Shown: positions 6,442 to 15,130, numbered from the stretch's first letter. The stretch is DNA of 15,397 nucleotides from CAYXVU01 sp964468725 (GCA_964468725.1 CAYXVU010000147.1:1-15397); one strand, 5' to 3'. Notes: generated by a model from the sequence alone, not told the origin. Numbers and translations are program-made.

Positions 6442-7698
6442 TTATTTGCTGCCTTTCGATGCCGTGCTCTCCGGTTTTTCTGTTGCCGGATTCGAAACGA
6501 TGATGTCGAAAAAGCCGTTCATCATCTCTTCCCAAGTCTGTTCGCCGAAGCGCACTTCCTTATTAGGCTCCGGGTTGAGCGGGTTGCTAGTTGAATTGTC
6601 ATAGTGGGCGATGGCCTCAATGCGCGTGCCTTTAGGCATCTTCAACGGCTTCTTTGGGTAGTAATAGACCTGCCAGTTGAAATCGTATTTCGGCACCGAG
6701 AGGATAATCTCCGACCGCCCGTCAGGATAGATGGCTTTGTAGGTGTAATCTTTGCCGCGTACATGCATGTGCGGCATCAAGCTGATAATCTCCGCGTCCT
6801 GTTCAAATTCGTAAGAGGCGCGGACTTCGTGATTGGCCGCGCCCGGCGGAATCACAAACCGCACATCGAACGCGCCGGTCGAGGTAATCAGGCGGTTGAC
6901 CGGCTCTTTGGCGAATTTCAGCCCGAGATAAGAACGATCTTTGGTCGCGACGCCGTTGGGCGTGTAGTGCATTTGAAAGATCAACTGCGAACCGGCTTTG
7001 ATGAGTTTTGCTGTACCGGGTTCAGCCATAAAAGGCGTCTGCCCCGGCGACAGCGCGCCGAGAATGCCATCCCCCAAATCGAGTCGGCGGCTCTGTTTCT
7101 TGCCCGGCTCGCGCACGTAAATGACGATGTGATGTACGACGCTGAGGTTTCCGGCACGCGCTTCCAGGCCGACGAGATAAGTATCTTTCGGAAAGCTAGT
7201 CGGCACGGGGAAATACTGATAGGGCACAGCCCCTTCGGCGGGAACCGTGAACTCTTCGGGCATGTAGATGACCAAGTCCGGCTCGCCGATCTGCCAGCCC
7301 TCAGCAAATTTCGGCATCGTCGGCAAATCTTTGGCGGTGCCTTCGGCGGCGCCCTGATCAATCCAGGAAATGATGGTATCTACCTCTTTTTGGCTCATGC
7401 GGCGATCATTGGCCCATTCGCCGTGTTGCGGGTCGGCGTGCCAAGGCGGCATCTCGCGGGTAAGCACCTTTTCCCGGATGGCCTTCGCCCACGGGCGCAC
7501 CTCTTTGTAGCTGATGAGCGACATCGGAGCGATCTCACCGTTGCGATGGCAGGTCGCGCAGTTTTTATAAAAGATCGGTGCAACATCTTTGCTATAGGTG
7601 AGCGATGATTTGCTATCGCTGCTGGCCGGAGTTGTGGCCGATAAGGCGACCGCACCGCCGATAGCAAGCAACACAAAGAGCAAACGAGCCTTTTTCAT
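6442..7698 (-). CDS. Exported cytochrome c fused to a PHM/DBH-like copper type II monooxygenase domain
   Basis: A 418-residue exported protein (signal peptide 1-22). Residues 33-118 look like a c-type cytochrome: YSKDVAPIFYKNCATCHRNG with the heme site C47-A-T-C50-H51; M59 (IAPM) or M83 (REMPPW) could be the second axial ligand. Residues about 135-400 resemble the copper-dependent monooxygenase fold of PHM and dopamine beta-hydroxylase. Candidate copper ligands are H189-H190 (SVVHHIV) and H244 (FQMHYTPNG) for the first copper, and H310, H312 (MPHMHVRGK) and M392 (EEMMNG) for the second. That is the whole set expected from PHM. Substrate unknown. The ATG at 7698 has GGAGG six bases upstream, so the in-frame TTG at 7713 is rejected. 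A good promoter lies at 7809-7837 and a terminator follows. It appears to be a single-gene transcript. Confidence 0.85.
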   Translation of the reverse strand: MKKARLLFVLLAIGGAVALSATTPASSDSKSSLTYSKDVAPIFYKNCATCHRNGEIAPMSLISYKEVRPWAKAIREKVLTREMPPWHADPQHGEWANDRRMSQKEVDTIISWIDQGAAEGTAKDLPTMPKFAEGWQIGEPDLVIYMPEEFTVPAEGAVPYQYFPVPTSFPKDTYLVGLEARAGNLSVVHHIVIYVREPGKKQSRRLDLGDGILGALSPGQTPFMAEPGTAKLIKAGSQLIFQMHYTPNGVATKDRSYLGLKFAKEPVNRLITSTGAFDVRFVIPPGAANHEVRASYEFEQDAEIISLMPHMHVRGKDYTYKAIYPDGRSEIILSVPKYDFNWQVYYYPKKPLKMPKGTRIEAIAHYDNSTSNPLNPEPNKEVRFGEQTWEEMMNGFFDIIVSNPATEKPESTASKGSK

Positions 7699-7808
7699 CA
7701 ATGGCCTCCTCAAGCGCGTGATGCAATTCTGATCTGCATAATTCTCTCTGCCGCAACACCGGCAAAGCCGTTTTGTTTTGGTGGATGTACGGTTCCACTG
7801 GAGCCCTC

Positions 7809-7837
7809 ATTCTATGAAGCCCTGTGGCGCAAGTCAA
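7809..7837 (-). promoter_or_regulatory. Sigma70-type promoter of the cytochrome/copper monooxygenase gene
   Basis: On the minus strand TTGACT (7832-7837) and TAGAAT (7809-7814) lie exactly 17 bases apart; each matches consensus at five of six positions. The predicted transcript would have a leader of about 100 bases before the ATG at 7698. Confidence 0.6.
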
Positions 7838-7903
7838 CGATCAAGAGATGAGTGTCTGCTTTCGTTTGCGCATAGCCTGATGGCTTGGCGGAGGGGGTCG
7901 AGC

Positions 7904-7935
7904 AAAAAAGGCGAGGTCTCTGCCTCGCCTTTTTT
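7904..7935. terminator. Strong bidirectional rho-independent terminator after the DUF11/HYR gene
   Basis: AAAAAAGGCGAGG (7904-7916) pairs perfectly with CCTCGCCTTTTTT (7923-7935) around a TCTCTG loop: a 13-base stem with T-runs in both directions. On the minus strand it lies about 30 bases past the stop of the DUF11/HYR gene, so this is its terminator. Nothing on the plus strand just upstream needs ending. Confidence 0.88.
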
Positions 7936-7966
7936 CGCTTGCTTCGGTCGCTCCTTGCTCGTCGCC

Positions 7967-10489
7967 TCATTGGCACATGCAAGAAGCGGCGGATAGGTTC
8001 TTATCGGAAATCGAACAGAGCAGCGCGTTGACAGGCTTTTGTATCGAAGCCGTGCCTTTCTGAAGTCCGATATCGGCTTTGATGAGCACGCGCCGGTCTG
8101 TCGTGTTGTCTTGAATCGTGACTTGACAGCCGGTCTTCGTCACTTTGCCTACCCCGGTTGCCACTACCGTTCCATTACAGCAGAAACGGTAATCGCCGGT
8201 GTTGGGGTTAAACAACACCACCTTGCCTGCCGCCGAATCGTCTTGTAAGCAAGCCGTAAACAAGGTCACGCTGAAAGAACAAGTCGCCGTGTTCGTTGCT
8301 GCATCGGTTGCCGTGCAGACTACAGTAGTGGTTCCGGGCGGGAACATCGAACCGCTGGCCGGTGTGCAAACGACGCTCACTCCGGGGCAGTTGTCGGTCG
8401 CGGTCGGCGCTTTAAAGGTAACCATGCTGCCTGCCGCACCGGCACAGGATTGCGGCGCAACGACCGTCAGGTTAGCCGGGCAAGTAATCATTGGCGGGGT
8501 CATATCGTTGACCATCACGGTAAACGAGCAACTGGCGCTGTTGCCTGCCATATCGCTGGCGCTGCACGTTACGGTCGTGACTCCGGCCTGAAACGTCGAA
8601 CCGCTCGGCGGCATACAGGTTGGCGTCGGATTCATCGGCGAACAGTTGTCCGCTGCCGTCGCCGTAAACATGACGGTTGCCGTACAGCCGCCCGGATCCG
8701 CATTCTGCGAGATGGGTGACGGGCAGGTAATCGTCGGAGGTTGGGTGTCACTGATCGTCACAGTGAAACTGCAACTCGGCCCGGAAGAGGGTGTGCACAT
8801 GACGGTTGTCTGTCCGACGGGGAAGAACGAGTTGGCAGGCGGCGTACAGGTCACTGTGCCGCAACTGCCGCTCATCGTGGGCGCAGAGTAATTCACCACC
8901 GCCCCGCACTGATTGGCATCATTGGAGCCGGTGACATTCATGGGACAAGTCAGCATGCAGGGCGTGCCGACGGTGATTGTAAAGGTACAGAAGCCTTGAT
9001 TGACTCCCAGACAAGAGACGGTTGTTATGCCCGGAGGGAAAGTGCTGCCAGAGGCCGGAGTACAGATAATCGAGCCGCAACTGCCTCCGCCGATGGTCGT
9101 CGGGTTGGAAAAGTTGACGACTTCACCGGGTGCTCCCATATCGGCTACCGACATATTTGCCGGACAAACCAACTGACAGGCATTGGTTGAAACGATGATC
9201 GGAGCCGACGACGTGTTATTGAACATCAGGAATTCCGGCGTCGAAGTGGTGACCGAAACGGTGTTATCAATCTGAGTGTTATTCGGCACGCCAGCGCCGA
9301 TCTGCACAGCCAATTCGAAGGAGGCAGAGGTATTAGGGGGGAGACTGGCAATCGTTGCCGTAACGTTGCCTCCCGTCGGGCCGCTGAGGACAAAAGCCGG
9401 GCCGCTTTGTTGTGTCCACGACAGGAAGGTCGTATTGGCGGGCACGGTCTCTGTCAACACGACATTAGCCGCAGCATCCGGGCCGTCGTTCTGCAAGGAG
9501 ATGCGATAATGGGCCGAACCGCCAGGCGGATAAGCCTGATTGTCGGTCAGGTCTTTAAAGAGGGATAACTCGGCGATGGGATTATTGATATCGTGGACTT
9601 GAAAATTCTTCTGACCTCGCGTGTTCACCGCTTGATCTTGCAAGACGGCTCGCCAGCGGCCTCGAATATCCGTTGTATTCATGCCAATAGTACAAGCCGC
9701 CGGAATCTGAGCATTGGATGAAGGCAAAGTGACCATCAGGGTTTGGGTTTCTGCCGTGACGTTGAGAGGGCCAAAGAAGGTGCATTCGTTAGGACTGCCA
9801 CCGGCTACTAAGACTCTCCACGGCACACCCGGTGTGCCCGCCGAACCGACGACCCGTATGCAAACGGTTTCGCCGACGTTAAAGAGCGTCTTCACCGTTG
9901 TACAGGTCGAATCCAGCGTTTGAATGCCGGGGCTGTATTGCGCGGTGAAAGTATGGGCTGCGTCGTCGAAGCCTTGAACACAGATCTGGGTGTTGTTGGT
10001 GTTGGGAATGGGAGTGAAGTTGCCGCCGGTCGGGCTGGTCCAGCCGAGCAGTTGGCCGTTTCCATCAGAAAATTGCGGCGCTGTCAGAATCACCGAATTT
10101 GCTGCTGTGATGTTGAAGGTGTGACCGGCTCCCGAATTGACGTTGGGAACCGTCGTCATCATCCCGCCACCGGTGCTGCAATCGGTTGAGCCGACAAAGG
10201 TCTGTTTGGTCAGCGTGAAAGTGTCGGAGGCGGCAGGAACAAATTGGCCGACCAACTTGACGGTGATGGAACCGGCTGCCAATGCGCCGCCGAGCCGTCG
10301 GGCAGCAGGCTTCGAAGCTGCTGAAGAGGCCGGGAACATCGGGAGTAAGGCAATGAAGAAAAGGGCCAACAGCGCGCCGCAAATGCTGAAGAGAGCAGGC
10401 AGCCCCCGCCGGATTGTGGTGGAATTGGTTCTGCCTCTTCTCTGATTTCGAGTGGCAGGCATCTTGACACAGTCTGAGTGGTGATTCAT
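7967..10489 (-). CDS. Large exported DUF11 / HYR-repeat protein with Cys-rich C-terminal module
   Basis: An 840-residue, Thr/Ser/Pro/Cys-rich exported protein. A basic N-terminal region (RNQRRGRTNSTTIRRG) precedes a hydrophobic stretch (about 31-58) that is a long signal peptide. Residues 75-300 form beta-rich sequence I cannot assign. Residues about 305-430 are a DUF11 domain (ISLQNDGPDAAANVVLTETVP). Four HYR (immunoglobulin-like) repeats follow at about 440-507, 511-579, 585-662 and 666-744, each opening C-P and carrying CTPxSGSxFPxGxTTVxCxxxD...CSFTVT. The last 95 residues (LFNPNTGDYRFCCNG...GCQVTIQDNTTDRRV...GTASIQ) are a module I have seen ending many acidobacterial exported proteins but cannot name. 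No enzyme motif is seen; adhesion or a surface structural role is likely. The ATG at 10489 is preferred because AAGGAG lies nine bases before it, whereas it abuts the alternative ATG at 10498. Confidence 0.82.
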   Translation of the reverse strand: MNHHSDCVKMPATRNQRRGRTNSTTIRRGLPALFSICGALLALFFIALLPMFPASSAASKPAARRLGGALAAGSITVKLVGQFVPAASDTFTLTKQTFVGSTDCSTGGGMMTTVPNVNSGAGHTFNITAANSVILTAPQFSDGNGQLLGWTSPTGGNFTPIPNTNNTQICVQGFDDAAHTFTAQYSPGIQTLDSTCTTVKTLFNVGETVCIRVVGSAGTPGVPWRVLVAGGSPNECTFFGPLNVTAETQTLMVTLPSSNAQIPAACTIGMNTTDIRGRWRAVLQDQAVNTRGQKNFQVHDINNPIAELSLFKDLTDNQAYPPGGSAHYRISLQNDGPDAAANVVLTETVPANTTFLSWTQQSGPAFVLSGPTGGNVTATIASLPPNTSASFELAVQIGAGVPNNTQIDNTVSVTTSTPEFLMFNNTSSAPIIVSTNACQLVCPANMSVADMGAPGEVVNFSNPTTIGGGSCGSIICTPASGSTFPPGITTVSCLGVNQGFCTFTITVGTPCMLTCPMNVTGSNDANQCGAVVNYSAPTMSGSCGTVTCTPPANSFFPVGQTTVMCTPSSGPSCSFTVTISDTQPPTITCPSPISQNADPGGCTATVMFTATAADNCSPMNPTPTCMPPSGSTFQAGVTTVTCSASDMAGNSASCSFTVMVNDMTPPMITCPANLTVVAPQSCAGAAGSMVTFKAPTATDNCPGVSVVCTPASGSMFPPGTTTVVCTATDAATNTATCSFSVTLFTACLQDDSAAGKVVLFNPNTGDYRFCCNGTVVATGVGKVTKTGCQVTIQDNTTDRRVLIKADIGLQKGTASIQKPVNALLCSISDKNLSAASCMCQ

Positions 10490-10498
10490 CAGTGCCAT

Positions 10499-10504
10499 CT
10501 CCTT
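10499..10504 (-). promoter_or_regulatory. Ribosome binding site that decides the start of the DUF11/HYR gene
   Basis: AAGGAG on the minus strand. It touches the ATG at 10498 (spacing zero, not usable) and stands nine bases from the ATG at 10489, so translation should begin at the second ATG. Confidence 0.65.
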
Positions 10505-10865
10505 GTCGGTTCTAAATTTCGTGGAAATAGAGACACATTTCCCTTCGGTTCAGGTGTCAACTGATCGGGCTATGGCTCATCCCCTGAAGGCCTGTTTGAT
10601 TGGAGCCGCCACATCCTACAATTTGCTGTGAGTCCGGTCAAGTATAACCTCATGGAGTCAGCGCAGCCGCTCGCGGCCTGAGCATATCGGGTAGCTGACG
10701 CACGATATGGGGCGCAGGCCGTCGCCACTCTGTATTCAAGGCGTTTACCCGTTGCTCGTTCGGAGCGAAAAATGCAACTGTCAAAGCAATTATCGGAAGG
10801 AGAGCAAGAGGGTTGGTACTGGCAGGCGATTTGCTGATTGAACCCTACTATCTCAATACTTCGAC
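10505..10865. other. Divergent intergenic region with no gene; contains a composite hairpin
   Basis: No convincing coding frame is present between the divergent DUF11/HYR and Gly-zipper genes. On the minus strand TTGACA at 10555-10560 is a perfect -35 box for the DUF11/HYR gene, but the sequence 17 bases on (TGTGTC) is a poor -10. On the plus strand TATAAC at 10643-10648 could be a -10 box, with no good -35. The composite hairpin at 10674-10721 is listed separately. Open frames in this stretch have no start signals and read like non-coding sequence. Confidence 0.5.
10674..10721. repeat. Composite inverted repeat (hairpin) upstream of the Gly-zipper gene
   Basis: CGGCCTG (10674-10680) pairs with CAGGCCG (10715-10721), and inside it CATATCG (10683-10689) pairs with CGATATG (10703-10709). 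The two perfect 7-base stems are stacked with a 2/5-base internal loop and a 13-base end loop. There is no T-tract. It may be a leader or RNA structure or a regulator site; function unknown. Confidence 0.5.
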
Positions 10866-10878
10866 GGAGGAAAAGCTG

Positions 10879-11352
10879 ATGAAGAAGTTTGTTGTTATCT
10901 CCCTGCTCGCACTCTTGACGGGGCTTGCAGTTGCGCCGGAAACCTATGCGGATAACCGATGCAACGGCAATCGCTTCGGTGTGCGCGGGCGCACCTATTA
11001 TAACGGTGGCTATCGCGCTGCGCGGTCTGATCGAGGCCGCCGATATGGGGTGCTCGGTCGCACCTACTACGACGGTCAGCAGTTTCACAATGGGCGCAGG
11101 GTCTTCAATAATGGCTATCGGGATCGCTTCGATGGTCGGCGTTTTGATTCTGATCGTCGGGGTCGCAGGGGGCGAAGCTCGACAGGACGGGCAGCCCTTT
11201 CGGTTGGCGCGCCTGCGGCGATTGGTGCGGGCGTCGGCGCGCTATTGGGTGGCTGGAAAGGTGCAGGCATCGGAGCGTTGATCGGTGGCGGCGGCGGCGC
11301 GGCTGTCTACCTGCTCAAAAACCGCAAGAACAACCGACGATTCAGAAGGTAA
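10879..11352 (+). CDS. Small exported Gly-zipper protein with basic Tyr/Arg/Gly-rich repeats
   Basis: A 157-residue protein. Residues 1-24 are a signal peptide (MKKFVVISLLALLTGLAVAP, cleavage probably after TYA). Residues 32-100 are very rich in Arg, Gly and Tyr, with an internal duplication FGVRGRTYYNG (33-43) and YGVLGRTYYDG (56-66). Residues 105-147 are a glycine-zipper segment (GAGVGALLGGWKGAGIGALIGGGGGAAVYLL) able to span or pack in a membrane, followed by a basic tail KNRKNNRRFRR. It resembles YMGG-like Gly-zipper proteins of the bacterial envelope; the exact role is unknown. The ATG at 10879 has GGAGG eight bases upstream, so longer starts are rejected. It stands alone between the divergent DUF11/HYR gene and convergent sucC. 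Confidence 0.8.
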   Translation: MKKFVVISLLALLTGLAVAPETYADNRCNGNRFGVRGRTYYNGGYRAARSDRGRRYGVLGRTYYDGQQFHNGRRVFNNGYRDRFDGRRFDSDRRGRRGRSSTGRAALSVGAPAAIGAGVGALLGGWKGAGIGALIGGGGGAAVYLLKNRKNNRRFRR

Positions 11353-11371
11353 TCAAATGACTTGGCGATCT

Positions 11372-11460
11372 TCAGCAGAAGGCGGGCGACCGTGAGCCAT
11401 ACATCCAGGGACACAATTCGCAAATTCGGTGACGGCTCACGACTGCCTGCCTTCTGCTGA
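11372..11460. repeat. Long imperfect inverted repeat (27-base arms) between convergent genes
   Basis: Arm 11372-11398 (TCAGCAGAAGGC...CGTGAGCC) and arm 11434-11460 (GGCTCACG...GCCTTCTGCTGA) are inverted copies matching at 23 of 27 positions, around a 35-base loop. Two of the four differences would be G-U pairs in a plus-strand RNA. The element fills nearly all of the 116-base gap between the Gly-zipper gene and sucC. No T-tract follows on either side and I see no target-site duplication. It may be a shared transcript-end structure or a small mobile repeat. Confidence 0.65.
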
Positions 11461-11468
11461 GAGGCTCC

Positions 11469-12626
<1,158 letters not shown>

Positions 12627-12635
12627 AAGATCGTT

Positions 12636-12663
12636 GTCCGTCGCCCGTCGTCCGTCATCCGTC
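12636..12663. repeat. Heptamer tandem repeat (4 copies) in the sucC leader
   Basis: Four consecutive 7-base units, GTCCGTC-GCCCGTC-GTCCGTC-ATCCGTC, differing only in the first two bases. On the coding (minus) strand they read GACGGxx and end nine bases before the sucC ATG, where the ribosome binding site should be. They may themselves act as weak GGA-type binding sites. Confidence 0.75.
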
Positions 12664-12716
12664 GCTTGGCAAAATCCGTTAGCCGCGACCGACAACCCAC
12701 AACGGATAACTGGCAA

Positions 12717-15011
12717 TTAGCGATTGCTGGAACTGGCGGCTTCGCGCTCGACCTTGAGCACATAGACGCCGCTCGAAAAACTGCCTGCATAAGCTTTGTC
12801 CCGATCAAAGGGGTCGAACGACACCGTCCACACGCGCGTCGTTGGCAACTGAGTGATGATCTGTTCGTCCATGCGCTCCCACGAATACCCGCTGTCGGTT
12901 GAGCGATAGACGCCGCCGCGCGAGTATTCGCACGCCATCACTTCATCTGGGTTGAGCGGATTGAGAACCACAGAAGTGAAGTCCCCGGCTTTCAGTCCGC
13001 CGCCGCGCCGTACCCAGGTGCGCCCGCCGTTGGTCGTGCGATAGATGAATTGATTGGTTCCGAGCAAGATCAGATTGGCGTCGCGCGGGTCTTGTGCAAT
13101 GGCTTTGACGGTGACATCTTCCAAACCGCGCCCGACAGCCAGCCAATTCGCACCGCCATCATCGGAGACATATAGACCTTGTTTGGTTCCGGCATAGACT
13201 TTGCGCGGCTCCGACGGATGGGTGGAGAGCGAATAGACCGGCGCGTCCGAACGATAGTCTGCGATGAAGACTTTGAGCCATCCGAGCGCCTCATCCGTCG
13301 TCACATACAGGCCATCCATGGTCGCCGCCATCAACCCACGCCGCCCTTCGGGAGTGGTGAATCCGGTGAGATCGTTGACCTGTTTGGTGATGTTGACGTA
13401 GGGAGGGCCGAGCGGCTCTTCGACGACCGGCACCGCCTTCTTCTTCGGGGCAGCCTTCTTTTTACTCTGCACTGCGGTCGGTTTCTTCTTCGTTTTGCTT
13501 TTCGAACTCTGTGCTGGAACAGCGACGAAATTGCCGACCTTCGTCAAGTTGGCAGCAACGCTTACGACCTCTGCGTCGCGCCGGTCGAGAGCTGCACGTC
13601 GGCGCGGAGTCGGCTTTTTCTTTGTTGGTTTCTTTTCGACGGGGACTTCGACTTTGCCAGCGAAAGCCCAACTGACGCCGCGATCACTTGACCGAAAGAC
13701 GCCGGTGTTGGTTCCCGCATAAATGACATTGGCATCCTCTGCCGATTGATAGAGCGCAAAGACGTCGCGTGCGCCCAATCCTTTCGCTGAAGTGCGCCAC
13801 GATTCGCCGCCGTCAGTTGACAGATAGACACTGCCAGCCGTGCCGTCGTGATAGACGCTGGCAAGGATGCGACCGCGCTCGTGCGTATCGGGCAGTAGGG
13901 CGAGGATATGGCGATGGATGAATCCAGCGTTGGCCTCGGTGAAGCTATCGCCATTGTCATCGGAAACCTGCACGCCGAAATCATCCGATGCGATGACGAC
14001 GCGCTCCGGTTTAGCCGGATGAATAACGATGGCGCGCAAGACTAAGGTTTTGGAGGTCAACAAGCGCCATTTTTTGCCGCCATCATACGCCCGCCACAAT
14101 CCTTCGCTCGTACCGGCAAAGACGGTGTTCGGCTGGGTCGGATGAACGGTCAAGGCATAGGTGCGTCGCGCCGTGAACGGGATGCCGGGAAGCTTCGACC
14201 ACTTATCCCCGGCAGTGTTCGAGCGATAGATGCCGCTGCACGCATTGATATGTGCGACTTTGCGATCCGCGGAACTGATGCACACGCCCATGATGTCGGA
14301 ATCGTCTATGAGGCCGTCTTTGTGGCTGATCCCTTTCCACGTCTGCCCGCCATCGGTAGTTTTCCATGGCAAGTGATGAGTGCCGACGATCATAATGTCT
14401 GTCGTCGTCGGGTCAATGGCGACCGAGTTGATGCCGCGCATCTCTTTATTCTCTTCGGGCGAGATGCGATCAAAGGACTTGCCCGCATTGGTCGAGCGAA
14501 AGACGCCCGCTTTGCAGCCTGCGATCACAAAGTTCGAATCGGTGGGCGCGAGCGCGACTGAGAGTACGATCTGACCTTTCGTGTCTTTGAGCAGAGACCA
14601 GCTTTCGCCGCCGTCGTCGCTCTTATATACGCCCTGCTCTTTTTCGTCCTGCCCGACCGCCCAAACGCCCGCGTAGATCACTTTCGTATTGGTGGAGTCA
14701 ATGACGAGATTATCCACAGACAGCCCGCGCAGCCCGAGCCCGGGTTTGAGTCGTTGCCACGAACGCGCGCCATCAACCGAGCGATATATCTGCCCGTCGC
14801 TCGTGCCGAGATAGAAGAGGTCAGCATTGTCGGGCGCAACAACCAGTGCGCGCACATCACCGCCCCATGGCCCGGTAATCTCCCAATGTCGCACGCTGCC
14901 TTTAGTGGCGCTGCTCGATAAGGTATCGCGCAGGCGGTTGTCGCTGCGAACGGGAAGGGCGCAACACAAAAAGAATAGGGTGAGGCTGACGACCAAACGT
15001 TTGTACTTCAT
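12717..15011 (-). CDS. Exported BNR/Asp-box multi-repeat beta-propeller protein with Lys-rich insertion
   Basis: A 764-residue exported protein (signal peptide to about residue 24, KRLVVSLTLFFLCCALPVRS) built from BNR/Asp-box repeats, S-x-D-x-G-x-x-W: SVDGARSW, SDDGGESW, STNAGKSF, TTDGGQTW, SNTAGDKW, AYDGGKKW, SDDNGDSF, STDGGESW, SSDRGVSW, then a gap, then TTDEALGW, SDDGGANW, TTNGGRTW and STDSGYSW: thirteen in all. This is the architecture of sortilin/VPS10-like and photosystem-assembly-like propellers, often two propellers in tandem. Residues about 453-540 are a strikingly basic, low-complexity insertion (KKPTKKKPTPRRR, KSKTKKKPT, KKKAAPKKKA). No sialidase active-site Arg triad is evident, so I do not call it an enzyme. 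Start choice is uncertain: ATG 15011 is 14 bases from AAGGAG and GTG 15014 is 11 bases away. sucC follows 90 bases downstream. Confidence 0.82.
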   Translation of the reverse strand: MKYKRLVVSLTLFFLCCALPVRSDNRLRDTLSSSATKGSVRHWEITGPWGGDVRALVVAPDNADLFYLGTSDGQIYRSVDGARSWQRLKPGLGLRGLSVDNLVIDSTNTKVIYAGVWAVGQDEKEQGVYKSDDGGESWSLLKDTKGQIVLSVALAPTDSNFVIAGCKAGVFRSTNAGKSFDRISPEENKEMRGINSVAIDPTTTDIMIVGTHHLPWKTTDGGQTWKGISHKDGLIDDSDIMGVCISSADRKVAHINACSGIYRSNTAGDKWSKLPGIPFTARRTYALTVHPTQPNTVFAGTSEGLWRAYDGGKKWRLLTSKTLVLRAIVIHPAKPERVVIASDDFGVQVSDDNGDSFTEANAGFIHRHILALLPDTHERGRILASVYHDGTAGSVYLSTDGGESWRTSAKGLGARDVFALYQSAEDANVIYAGTNTGVFRSSDRGVSWAFAGKVEVPVEKKPTKKKPTPRRRAALDRRDAEVVSVAANLTKVGNFVAVPAQSSKSKTKKKPTAVQSKKKAAPKKKAVPVVEEPLGPPYVNITKQVNDLTGFTTPEGRRGLMAATMDGLYVTTDEALGWLKVFIADYRSDAPVYSLSTHPSEPRKVYAGTKQGLYVSDDGGANWLAVGRGLEDVTVKAIAQDPRDANLILLGTNQFIYRTTNGGRTWVRRGGGLKAGDFTSVVLNPLNPDEVMACEYSRGGVYRSTDSGYSWERMDEQIITQLPTTRVWTVSFDPFDRDKAYAGSFSSGVYVLKVEREAASSSNR

Positions 15012-15100
15012 CACGGGGCGTTGTACTCCTTAGCAACAGATTGTCGGGGCTTTACTGACCCTCTCTAGGCTAGTTCGACATGAACGATTTTGGAAGGGCA

Positions 15101-15130
15101 ACTATACTATGGGGCAACTGCGCCTGCCAA
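15101..15130 (-). promoter_or_regulatory. Sigma70-type promoter of the BNR-repeat gene and probably sucC
   Basis: On the minus strand TTGGCA (15125-15130) and TATAGT (15101-15106) are 18 bases apart; both match consensus at five of six positions. A direct repeat AGTTGCCC occurs in the spacer and again across the -10 end. The leader to the start at 15011 would be about 80-85 bases and contains AAGGAG at 15026-15031. Confidence 0.55.

Noticed and set aside
6604..7608. 334-codon plus-strand open frame opposite the cytochrome/copper gene
   Set aside because: It is the complement of a gene with clear domains, signal peptide, promoter and terminator; its translation has no domain and no ribosome binding site.
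8250..9180. Repeated CTPASGSxFPPG-type motifs considered as a DNA tandem array or CRISPR
   Set aside because: The similarity is at the protein level (HYR domains) with diverged codons and about 75-residue spacing; there are no exact short repeats with unique spacers.
12627..12716. 30-codon N-terminal extension of sucC
   Set aside because: SucC proteins begin MKIHEYQ; the extension translates the heptamer repeat and intergenic sequence.
12717..15011. BNR-repeat protein considered as a sialidase
   Set aside because: Asp-boxes alone do not make a sialidase; the Arg triad, Tyr/Glu pair and N-terminal RIP motif are not apparent, and the repeat number fits sortilin-like propellers better.
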